Assembly: GCA_900763705.1 (NCBI GenBank) | Contig: CAAFLG010000036.1 | Span: 1 to 21,942 of the forward strand | Direction: 5' to 3' | Origin: an uncultured Oscillospiraceae bacterium | GTDB lineage: Bacteria; Bacillota; Clostridia; Oscillospirales; Oscillospiraceae | DNA: 21,942 bases | Part shown: positions 1 to 7,954 of the stretch, piece by piece | Numbering within the stretch: the stretch's first letter is position 1 | Layout: each line of letters starts with the position of its first letter | The notes under the pieces: model-generated | The model's database searches: none | What the model was told of the DNA's origin: nothing | The model's input: the letters and a program-made list of their open reading frames with translations, nothing else | Position numbers and translations under genes: made by a program

Positions 1-57
1 GAGATTGAGATAGATATGCGTACTTCGAGCGGGTTTGAATTTGTAACGGCAAGCTAA
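1..57 (+). other. 3' end of an unidentified open frame cut by the window edge
   Basis: Frame 1 is open from the first base and stops at TAA 55-57, giving 18 residues beginning EIEIDM and ending FVTAS. This could be the C-terminus of a gene that starts to the left, or chance. Nothing in it identifies a family. The bases are AT-richer than the housekeeping genes further right. The next possible start in the same frame is the ATG at 112, so a broken longer gene is also conceivable. Confidence 0.15.
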
Positions 58-111
58 AACAATAAGCGCCCCCCACTTTGGAGGCAGCTGAAAAAATTCC
101 GAAAAAACTGT

Positions 112-243
112 ATGTCTATCTTGACACAACCAGAGGGCTTCATCACCGGCATGGCGGCTAAAATGTTCATCGTTGCGGGGCCGGTCATCGTCTTCGGCAC
201 GCTTGCAAGCGTTGTCTACGGCGTCATTTTGATGCTATTGTAA
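112..243 (+). CDS. Possible 43-residue single-span membrane peptide, or remnant of a larger membrane protein
   Basis: The frame from ATG 112 to TAA 241-243 encodes 43 residues. After a short polar start (about residues 1-18) there is one long hydrophobic stretch, residues 19-43, rich in Val, Ile, Leu and Gly, which would span the membrane once. An intrinsic terminator follows two bases after the stop, as expected for the last gene of a unit. No good ribosome binding site precedes ATG 112 (the nearest GGAGG, 80-84, is too far). An internal ATG at 154 would leave only the hydrophobic segment. The frame is also open upstream to the stop at 55-57. It may be a genuine small membrane protein or the surviving C-terminus of a truncated gene. 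I do not recognise the family. Confidence 0.3.
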   Translation: MSILTQPEGFITGMAAKMFIVAGPVIVFGTLASVVYGVILMLL

Positions 244-244
244 G

Positions 245-271
245 AAAAAAGAGCGCGCCGCGCTCTTTTTT
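245..271 (+). terminator. Intrinsic terminator after the left-edge unit
   Basis: A perfect 11-bp stem, 245-255 paired with 261-271, has a 5-base loop; the GC-rich core GAGCG/CGCTC is flanked by an A6 and a T6 tract. It starts two bases after the stop of the 43-residue frame. Because of the A and T tracts it could work in both directions. Confidence 0.85.
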
Positions 272-559
272 CTTTCCCTTTCGCGCGAATGTGCGCGCAG
301 GGGCAAATTGACGAAAAGCCCCGCGCCGCCCCCTTCCGCGCGCAAAAGCCAGAGAATCGTCAGGGGCTGTTTCATTCACGGATATTCTGTTGACATAACA
401 GTGTGGAAAACTCTGTGGAAACTGTGAATAACTTTGTGCTTGCAGTCTCTTTCGCCGGTTGACCCTTTATTATGCTTCGACGGGAAGCGACACATTCGCG
501 TAATAATTCCCGGCGAAAAACGCATATTGACGCAAAACATGAATTTTTCCGCCGCCCAC
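272..559. other. Non-coding region upstream of the topoisomerase gene
   Basis: This gene-free stretch (about 400 bp from 244 to 648 in all) has no frame with a credible start and ribosome site. It holds the DnaA-box-like cluster at 402-431 and, at its right side, the promoter at 560-588. A TTGACA hexamer at 390-395 has no -10 partner at the right distance. A frame open from ATG 472 runs into the topoisomerase gene but begins upstream of the promoter. Confidence 0.5.
402..431. promoter_or_regulatory. Three tandem DnaA-box-like 9-mers
   Basis: Read against the DnaA box TTATCCACA (complement TGTGGATAA), the sites are TGTGGAAAA at 402-410 (8 of 9 match), TGTGGAAAC at 414-422 (7 of 9) and TGTGAATAA at 423-431 (8 of 9; its complement TTATTCACA is a known functional variant in other bacteria). 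All three lie in the same orientation within 30 bp, upstream of a topoisomerase gene. Their presence is read directly; DnaA binding is inference. Confidence 0.45.
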
Positions 560-588
560 TTGCTATTGTGGTCAAAAAACCGTATAAT
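560..588 (+). promoter_or_regulatory. Sigma-A type promoter of the topoisomerase B-subunit gene
   Basis: -35 TTGCTA at 560-565 and a perfect -10 TATAAT at 583-588 are separated by 17 bp. Initiation would fall near 595, giving an untranslated leader of about 54 nt before ATG 649. This supports ATG 649 over the in-frame ATG at 472. Confidence 0.8.
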
Positions 589-648
589 GTACTAAGTTTT
601 GTGTTTGAAGATCAGAATGTAAAATTTCGGCGAAATGGAGAAAGCGCA

Positions 649-2652
649 ATGGCAGAAGCAAAAAAAGCGAATTACGGCAATGAGAGCATCTCGTCCCTCA
701 AAGGCGCGGACCGCGTGCGCAAGCGCCCGGGCGTCATCTTCGGCTCGGACGGGCTGGACGGCTGCGAACACGCCGTGTTCGAGATCCTTTCCAACTCCAT
801 CGACGAAGCGCGCGAGGGCCACGGCAGGCTCATCACCGTCACCCGCTACTTAGACCACAGCATCGAGGTCGAGGACATGGGCCGCGGCTGCCCCGTGGAC
901 TACAACACGAAGGAAAAGCGCTTCAACTGGGAACTCGTCTACTGCGAGCTTTACGCCGGCGGCAAGTACAACAACTTAGACGGCGACAACTACGAATACT
1001 CCCTCGGCCTCAACGGTCTCGGCGCCTGCGCCACGCAGTATTCCTCGCGCTATATGGACGTGACCGTCTGGCGCGACGGGAACAAGTATTCCCTGCACTT
1101 TGAGCGCGGCGAACCGACGGGCAAGAAGGGTCAGGAGCTGACGGTCGAGCCGACCGACCGCGGCAGAAAGACCGGCACGCGCACGCGCTGGCTGCCCGAC
1201 CTCGACGTGTTTACCGATATCGACATTCCCGCCGACTACTATGTCGAAACGCTGCGCCGTCAGGCCGTCGTCAACGCGGGCATCACCTTCCGGCTCAAAA
1301 ACGAGGTCCTGCCCGGCCGCTTTGAAACGCAGGACTTCCTCTACGAAAACGGCATCATCGACTATGTCAGCGAGATCGCGGGCGAGGACGCGCTCACGAC
1401 GCCCGTCTTCTGGGAGACCGAGCGCCGCGGCCGCGACCGCGAGGACAAGCCCGAATACAAGGTCAAGCTCTCCTGCGCGTGCTGCTTTTCCAACAAGGTG
1501 CAGCGCATCGAGCACTACCACAACTCCTCCTGGCTCGAGCACGGCGGCAGCCCCGAAAAGGCGGCGAAGAACGCCTTCGTCTACGCCATCGACAAGTATC
1601 TGAAGGACAACAACAAATACCAGAAGAGTGAGGGGCGCATCGCCTGGCAGGACGTGGAGGACTGCCTCATCCTCGTTTCCAACAACTTCTCCACGCAGAC
1701 GAGCTACGAAAACCAGACGAAAAAGGCCATCACGAACAAGTTTGTGCAGGAGGCGATGACGGACTTTTTGAAGTCCCGCCTCGAGACCTATTTCATCGAA
1801 AACCGCGTCGACGCGCTCAAGATCGCCGAGCAGGTGCTCATCAACAAGCGAAGCCGCGAGAGCGCGGAAAAGCAGCGCCTGAACATCAAGAAAAAGCTCT
1901 CCGGCAGCATCGACATCTCAAACCGCGTCGAAAAGTTTGTCGACTGCCGCACGCGCGACGTCTCGCGCCGCGAGATCTACATCGTCGAAGGCGACAGCGC
2001 CCTCGGCAGCGTCAAGCTCTCGCGCGACGGCGAGTTTCAGGGTATCATGCCCGTGCGCGGCAAGATCTTAAACTGCCTCAAGGCCGACTATCCGCGCATT
2101 TTCAAAAGCGAGATCATCACCGACCTTCTGAAAGTGCTCGGCTGCGGCGTCGAGGTGCCGGGCAAGTTCGTCAAGGATCTGAATGCCTTCGACCTCAATA
2201 ACCTTCGCTGGAACAAGGTCATCCTCTGCACCGATGCCGACGTGGACGGCTACCAGATCCGCACGCTCATTTTGACGATGATCTACCGCCTCTGCCCCAC
2301 GCTCATCCGCGAGGGCTATGTTTACATTGCCGAAACACCGCTTTTCGAGATCACCTGCGGCGACAAGACCTGGTTCGCCTACACCGACAAGGAGAAAAAC
2401 GACATTGTCAAGACCCTTGAGGGCAAGCGCTGCAAGGTCGACCGTTCGAAAGGTCTCGGCGAGAACGACCCCGAGATGATGTGGCTCACGACGATGAACC
2501 CCGAAACGCGCCGCCTCATCAAGGTCATGCCCGAGGAGGCGGAGGCGACGGCACGCTCGTTCGATCTGCTGCTCGGCGACAATTTGCAGGGGCGCAAGGA
2601 TCACATTGCCGAAAACGGCTACAAATATCTTGAAATGATCGACGTATCGTAA
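649..2652 (+). CDS. parE: Type IIA DNA topoisomerase B subunit (ParE/GyrB-like), divergent Firmicute subfamily
   Basis: A 667-residue ATPase/TOPRIM subunit of a type IIA topoisomerase (gyrase or topo IV), which with an A subunit passes one duplex through another using ATP. Visible parts: GHKL ATPase (about 1-230) with the catalytic-type Glu45 in EILSNSIDEA, the DMGRG motif at 76-80 and SLGLNGLG at about 118-125; a transducer domain; and a C-terminal TOPRIM domain with EGDSALGS, VRGKILN, DADVDG and RSKGLGE. Several canonical positions differ (NSIDEA, DMGRG, EGDSALGS rather than DNAIDEA, DDGRG, EGDSAGGS), marking a paralogous subfamily distinct from housekeeping GyrB. Length is close to Bacillus ParE. 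ATG 649 is chosen because GGAG at 637-640 precedes it and the promoter lies just upstream. No parC/gyrA-like gene follows. Whether its partner is ParC or GyrA cannot be decided here, so the symbol is provisional. Confidence 0.9.
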   Translation: MAEAKKANYGNESISSLKGADRVRKRPGVIFGSDGLDGCEHAVFEILSNSIDEAREGHGRLITVTRYLDHSIEVEDMGRGCPVDYNTKEKRFNWELVYCELYAGGKYNNLDGDNYEYSLGLNGLGACATQYSSRYMDVTVWRDGNKYSLHFERGEPTGKKGQELTVEPTDRGRKTGTRTRWLPDLDVFTDIDIPADYYVETLRRQAVVNAGITFRLKNEVLPGRFETQDFLYENGIIDYVSEIAGEDALTTPVFWETERRGRDREDKPEYKVKLSCACCFSNKVQRIEHYHNSSWLEHGGSPEKAAKNAFVYAIDKYLKDNNKYQKSEGRIAWQDVEDCLILVSNNFSTQTSYENQTKKAITNKFVQEAMTDFLKSRLETYFIENRVDALKIAEQVLINKRSRESAEKQRLNIKKKLSGSIDISNRVEKFVDCRTRDVSRREIYIVEGDSALGSVKLSRDGEFQGIMPVRGKILNCLKADYPRIFKSEIITDLLKVLGCGVEVPGKFVKDLNAFDLNNLRWNKVILCTDADVDGYQIRTLILTMIYRLCPTLIREGYVYIAETPLFEITCGDKTWFAYTDKEKNDIVKTLEGKRCKVDRSKGLGENDPEMMWLTTMNPETRRLIKVMPEEAEATARSFDLLLGDNLQGRKDHIAENGYKYLEMIDVS

Positions 2653-2681
2653 TACGCACAGCAGGAAAGGAGCGTTACTTT

Positions 2682-2963
2682 ATGGAAGGCATTTTACTTC
2701 ACGTTCTCTATCGCGGCGAAAAGGCCAAGGACTTTGCAGCGGAGATGGAGCGAAGCGGCCTGCGCGCCGCCGTCCTCGCGGAAGAGGGCTGCATGCAGTA
2801 TGACTACTACCAGCCCCTCGCCGAGGAAAACTGCGTGCTGCTCGTGGAGCACTGGCGTGACCGCGCCGCGCTCGATAAGCACTCCGCGGGCGAGCCGATG
2901 GCGCGTCTCAAGGCACTCAAGACAAACTACGACCTCGCAACGACCCTCGAGCGCTTTGAATGA
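2682..2963 (+). CDS. Putative quinol monooxygenase, ABM-domain protein
   Basis: A 93-residue protein of the antibiotic biosynthesis monooxygenase (ABM, dimeric alpha/beta barrel) fold. It has the typical sequence: an N-terminal strand, an amphipathic helix with a Gly-Cys turn (EEGCMQYDYYQP, about 34-45), then the strand-and-turn LLVEHWRDRAALDKH (about 53-67) where family members carry VE.W.d..AL..H. Relatives such as YgiN act on quinols, and others are heme-degrading or of unknown substrate; the substrate here cannot be told. AAGGAG at 2666-2671 precedes the ATG. It begins 29 nt after the topoisomerase stop with no visible terminator between, so co-transcription is likely. Confidence 0.75.
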   Translation: MEGILLHVLYRGEKAKDFAAEMERSGLRAAVLAEEGCMQYDYYQPLAEENCVLLVEHWRDRAALDKHSAGEPMARLKALKTNYDLATTLERFE

Positions 2964-3047
2964 GAAAGGGCGCATCCCCTCAGGCAGGCGTTTGGAACAC
3001 CGCAATGCGCAGATAAGGCAAAAAGGCGAAAATTGTTGAGGTAAAAG

Positions 3048-3542
3048 ATGATGAAAAGAATCATAACCATTATCCTGTCGCTGCTAGTCTGTACGGTGTT
3101 TTTTACCGGATGTGGAAATTCTTCTAAAAGCAGTCAGGAGCAGTCCTTGAAGGTCTATTCATTCAGCGGAGACAGCGAGTCGATTTCGGTATCAAATGGC
3201 GTAATTGTTCTAGATGGGAAAGATGAAATCTGCTATGGCGGCGATTTGAAAGTAATGTCAGATGTTTTTGCTGATATTACCGCATATTCCACCACCATTT
3301 ATGTTGATGGTGAGGAAGACTTCATTTTACTTTCCCATGCAGTTGCTGATCAAACAGGTGGAACAATAGACGTTTCCGGTAATATCGGGAAAATTTCCGG
3401 TGATGTTTTGAGAGACGGCGATGCCGATAAGCTGGCTGATAATCTGTGGTTTGAATTAAAAACGACCAATCTAAGCGGAGAAGAAAATACTTATCAAGTG
3501 CAATTAGAAACAACTCTAATCGCAGGGGACACCAGCAACTAA
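3048..3542 (+). CDS. Small secreted lipoprotein of unknown function
   Basis: A 164-residue product with a clear lipoprotein signal: MMKR, a hydrophobic core (residues 5-19), then the lipobox FTGC with Cys22 as the lipidated residue, followed by a Ser/Lys/Gln-rich linker. The mature part (about 30-164) looks beta-rich and has no motif I recognise. It would be anchored on the outer face of the membrane. GAGG at about 3037-3040 precedes the ATG. A second ATG at 3051 is possible. Base composition and codon use are much AT-richer than in the flanking genes (AAA, GAT, ATT, TCA codons in place of GC-ending ones), which suggests recent acquisition. It lies 84 nt after the ABM gene without a clear promoter of its own. 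Confidence 0.8.
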   Translation: MMKRIITIILSLLVCTVFFTGCGNSSKSSQEQSLKVYSFSGDSESISVSNGVIVLDGKDEICYGGDLKVMSDVFADITAYSTTIYVDGEEDFILLSHAVADQTGGTIDVSGNIGKISGDVLRDGDADKLADNLWFELKTTNLSGEENTYQVQLETTLIAGDTSN

Positions 3543-3627
3543 TTGCGGTTTGCCGAACCGGCTTCATCCCTTCAAGGGCAAAAAGTCCTCGCATCATTCG
3601 ACCGCAAAAAATCTTTACACAAGCAGG
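3543..3627. repeat. Inverted repeat downstream of the lipoprotein gene
   Basis: TTGCGGT at 3543-3549 is matched by its complement ACCGCAA at 3601-3607, enclosing 51 bases that include a small CCCTT-CA-AGGG hairpin. The right arm is followed by a short A/T run. It could be a weak transcript end for the lipoprotein gene; its role is uncertain. Confidence 0.25.
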
Positions 3628-3664
3628 AAGACCCGACCGATGAGCATCCATCGGCCGGGTCTTC
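3627..3664. terminator. Hairpin between the convergent lipoprotein and clpC genes
   Basis: A strong stem, 3627-3635 with 3656-3664 (9 bp), one A/C mismatch, then CCGATG with CATCGG (3637-3642 with 3649-3654) and a 6-base loop. It lies between two genes that converge on it. T-rich tracts occur on both strands but about 15 bases from the stem, so termination strength is uncertain. Confidence 0.6.
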
Positions 3665-3683
3665 TGTTCTGATACAACTTTTT

Positions 3684-6179
<2,496 letters not shown>

Positions 6180-6292
6180 GGCTCTTCCCCTCCTGTCCGT
6201 TTCACTTGGCTTTCTCATCTTTTCCCATTATCTTCGAAAATAAACCCCGCAAACGGACACAGAAAATTCAATAATTTCCTCGATTCTCACTC

Positions 6293-6320
6293 TTGCATTT
6301 TTGCGCTCTCATGCTATAAT
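6293..6320 (+). promoter_or_regulatory. Sigma-A promoter of the ferredoxin gene
   Basis: -35 TTGCAT at 6293-6298, a 16-bp spacer, and -10 TATAAT at 6315-6320 preceded by TGC (an extended -10). It lies about 30 bp before the ferredoxin ATG. Confidence 0.8.
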
Positions 6321-6349
6321 AGCGTCATCAACTTATGGAGGTAACTATC

Positions 6350-6520
6350 ATGGCTTATCAGATCAGCTCTGCCTGCGTCAGCTGCGGTGCTTGCGCAGAC
6401 GCCTGCCCCGTCGGTGCTATTTCCCAGGGCGATTCCCAGTATCAGATCGACGCGAATGCCTGCCTCGATTGCGGCAGCTGCGCGGATACCTGCCCCAACG
6501 GCGCCATCTCCCAGGCCTAA
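6350..6520 (+). CDS. 2[4Fe-4S] clostridial-type ferredoxin
   Basis: A 56-residue low-potential electron carrier. Two CxxCxxC...CP clusters are complete: Cys9, 12, 15, 19 and Cys38, 41, 44, 48, each followed by Pro, so both iron-sulfur clusters should form. Length and internal two-fold symmetry match bacterial 2[4Fe-4S] ferredoxins, which shuttle electrons for pyruvate:ferredoxin oxidoreductase, hydrogenase and Rnf in anaerobes. GGAGG at 6337-6341 sets the start at ATG 6350; an in-frame ATG at 6335 overlaps this site and is not used. It has its own strong promoter and terminator, so it is a single-gene unit, probably well expressed. Confidence 0.95.
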   Translation: MAYQISSACVSCGACADACPVGAISQGDSQYQIDANACLDCGSCADTCPNGAISQA

Positions 6521-6540
6521 GGCGTAAGAGTACTTAAAAA

Positions 6541-6574
6541 ATAAGGACGCGCTTTTCGGCGCGTCCTTATTTTT
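6541..6574 (+). terminator. Intrinsic terminator of the ferredoxin gene
   Basis: A perfect 12-bp stem (ATAAGGACGCGC, 6541-6552, with its complement 6559-6570) and a 6-base loop, followed by a T run. Confidence 0.9.
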
Positions 6575-6595
6575 ATCTTTGAAAGGGGTGCTTGC

Positions 6596-7297
6596 ATGGA
6601 ACGGCGAGACGAACTCTGGCAGAATGGACCCTGCTTTTATTATGATACGGACCTCTTCCCGCCGGGAACGGACAGCTTTGCCCTTGCCTACTTTGCCCGC
6701 CCCGCGCGCGGCGATCGCGTCTGCGACCTTGGCAGCGGCACAGGGCTGCTCGGCACGCTCCTGCTTGCGCGCGAAGATTCCCTCACCATCGAAAATGTCG
6801 AACTTTCCGCGCCCGCGGCGGCGCTCGCGCGCAGGACCTTTTCGGAAAACGGCTGGGAGGGGCGCGCCGCCTTCCGCACAGGCGATCTGCGCGATGCTTC
6901 CGTCCTGCCCTCTCCCGGCAGCGTCGACTATGCGATCTCCAACCCGCCGTACTTCCCCACCGGCAGCGGCGCGAGCGCCGAGGGCGAGGCGCGGCGAAAT
7001 GCGCGCGAGGAATGTGCCTGCACGCTGGAGGACGTGTGCGCCGCGGCGAAGCGCGTCCTGCGCTACGGCGGGCGCTTCGCCCTCGTCCACCGCACCGAGC
7101 GGCTCACGGATGTGCTCTGCGCCATGCGCGAGAGCGGCATCGAGCCAAAGCGCCTGCGCTTTCTTGCAAAGTCCGCCGCCTCCGCCCCCTCGCTCCTGCT
7201 GGTCGAGGGGAAGCGCGGTGGGAAAAGCGGTCTGGTCATCGAGCCGCCGCTTATCCCCGGTTCTGCGGAGTGGGATCGCGTCTATTTCCGCAAATAA
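6596..7297 (+). CDS. TrmN6-like N6-adenine tRNA methyltransferase (YfiC/YabB family)
   Basis: A 233-residue class I SAM-dependent methyltransferase. SAM motif I is VCDLGSGTG (42-50), an acidic motif II strand is at about 65-70, and the catalytic NPPY is at 116-119 (SNPPYF), the signature of enzymes that methylate exocyclic amino groups of adenine. The opening (ELWQNGPCFYYDTD, then FPPGTDSFALAYF) matches the family that methylates A37 of tRNA(Val) or related sites. GGGG about 9 nt upstream serves as ribosome site before ATG 6596. It follows the ferredoxin terminator, so it has its own or a readthrough transcript; no convincing promoter is seen. Exact tRNA target not assignable. Confidence 0.8.
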   Translation: MERRDELWQNGPCFYYDTDLFPPGTDSFALAYFARPARGDRVCDLGSGTGLLGTLLLAREDSLTIENVELSAPAAALARRTFSENGWEGRAAFRTGDLRDASVLPSPGSVDYAISNPPYFPTGSGASAEGEARRNAREECACTLEDVCAAAKRVLRYGGRFALVHRTERLTDVLCAMRESGIEPKRLRFLAKSAASAPSLLLVEGKRGGKSGLVIEPPLIPGSAEWDRVYFRK

Positions 7298-7305
7298 TGC
7301 AAATT

Positions 7306-7328
7306 GGGCCGCCCTTGAAGGGCGGCCC
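7306..7328 (+). terminator. GC-rich hairpin after the methyltransferase gene
   Basis: A 9-bp perfect stem, GGGCCGCCC 7306-7314 with GGGCGGCCC 7320-7328, and a 5-base loop, 8 bases after the stop codon. Only a short broken T stretch follows, so it may protect the 3' end or terminate weakly. Confidence 0.6.
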
Positions 7329-7439
7329 AACAGCTTTATTGTACTAAAGTGATCGATAAAACGCAAGTATTTTCCGCCATTTTCCGAATATTCAGCTCTC
7401 CGCACAAAAAGCTATTTGTATCTTTATTCGTTCTGCCGC

Positions 7440-7468
7440 TTGATTTTCAGCCTCATTCTTGCTATTCT
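7440..7468 (+). promoter_or_regulatory. Promoter of the candidate structured RNA
   Basis: -35 TTGATT at 7440-7445, a 17-bp spacer, and -10 TATTCT at 7463-7468 preceded by TGC (an extended -10). Initiation is expected near 7475. Confidence 0.65.
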
Positions 7469-7682
7469 TTAATCACAGAAAGGGTGAGACCAATGTACAA
7501 GTAAGTGCAGCAAACCCGATCCAATGGTTCCGATCATATCCATCGCGCAGCACTCTCTGATGTGTACCGTCATTCAGGTAAGACCACTGCAATAGCAGTG
7601 TTTGAGATAGCAGGAGTGGAAACCGGAGTAAGTGGTATTCGGCACCAGATCACAAAACGAAAGGAAAGGAAGAAAACAGAAT

Positions 7683-7712
7683 ATGAGAGATCCCAATATT
7701 CATCGTGACTGA
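7683..7712 (+). CDS. Possible 9-codon leader peptide ending inside the terminator stem
   Basis: ATG 7683 to TGA 7710-7712 encodes MRDPNIHRD. A purine-rich AAGGAAAGGAAG (7661-7672) sits at about the right distance as a ribosome site. The stop codon lies three bases into the left arm of the terminator stem (7707-7722), so a ribosome ending here would cover that arm. Such a short frame can arise by chance. Confidence 0.2.
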   Translation: MRDPNIHRD

Positions 7713-7765
7713 CCCTTGATCGTACTTGAGTAACAGCGATCAGGGGTCAGTCATTTTCTGTTTTC
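7707..7765 (+). terminator. Strong intrinsic terminator of the candidate RNA
   Basis: A 16-bp stem with one G-U pair, 7707-7722 with 7737-7752, and a 14-base loop. It is followed by ATTTTCTGTTTTCTTTT. Confidence 0.85.
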
Positions 7766-7870
7766 TTTTCCATTTTTATACAACCGAGCCCCGCCTTTCG
7801 CGCATCGCCGCCGAAATGCGAGGGGGACGCGCTCCTTTGATCCAAACGAAAAAAAGCATCCCGGTCCGGC

Positions 7871-7907
7871 AGCAGCGGAAACCATTCCGCTGCTCCTTGT
7901 TTTTTTG
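7871..7907 (+). terminator. Second intrinsic terminator upstream of the M42 gene
   Basis: A perfect 10-bp stem, 7871-7880 with 7885-7894 (AGCAGCGGAA / TTCCGCTGCT), has an ACCA loop and is followed by CCTTG and a T7 run. It lies about 140 bases after the first terminator and immediately before the M42 promoter. The stretch 7766-7870 between them shows no gene or clear signal. Confidence 0.75.
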
Positions 7908-7924
7908 CAAAAGCATGGTAGAAT
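7897..7924 (+). promoter_or_regulatory. Likely promoter of the M42 peptidase gene
   Basis: -10 TAGAAT at 7919-7924 preceded by TGG (extended -10) lies 16 bp after TTGTTT (7897-7902), which doubles as the T tract of the preceding terminator. Initiation would be near 7931, giving a leader of about 24 nt with GGGAGG at 7941-7946. Confidence 0.55.
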
Positions 7925-7954
7925 GGTGAAAAAGCGATCAGGGAGGAATCCACC

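Larger units (their letters stand above)
7475..7765 (+). ncRNA. Candidate stand-alone structured RNA of about 280 nt, family not recognised
   Basis: A complete small transcription unit lies in a gene-free region: extended -10 promoter at 7440-7468 and a 16-bp terminator stem at 7707-7752. Between them I see hairpins at 7505-7511/7547-7553 (GTGCAGC with GCAGCAC, one A/A mismatch), enclosing ATGG/CCAT at 7524-7527/7540-7543; 7557-7562/7571-7577 (one bulge); a perfect CACTGC-AATA-GCAGTG at 7585-7600; and TGGT/ACCA at 7633-7647. A near-repeat GGTgAGACCAaTG / GGTaAGACCAcTG occurs at about 7484 and 7578, and AGTAAGTG occurs twice. Composition is AT-richer than the genes. A 67-codon frame (7505-7708) lacks a ribosome site and any protein character. 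No T-box GGTGGNACCGCG, 6S, tmRNA, RNase P or SRP hallmark was seen. A regulatory leader rather than a free RNA is the main alternative. Confidence 0.5.

Noticed and set aside
472..648. Upstream in-frame ATG 472 extending the topoisomerase by 59 residues
   Set aside because: It lies upstream of a near-consensus promoter (560-588), has no good ribosome site, and the added residues do not match the family; GGAG before ATG 649 fits.
6180..6335. CtsR operator in front of clpC
   Set aside because: No GGTCAAA-type direct heptad pair is present on either strand in this interval.
7505..7708. 67-codon plus-strand frame in the gene-free region
   Set aside because: No ribosome site and no protein-like pattern, and it overlaps RNA hairpins and the terminator; better explained as part of a structured RNA.
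7475..7765. T-box or amino-acid riboswitch for the downstream peptidase
   Set aside because: No T-box antiterminator core is seen, the terminator is about 200 bp from the M42 gene, and a second terminator and promoter intervene.
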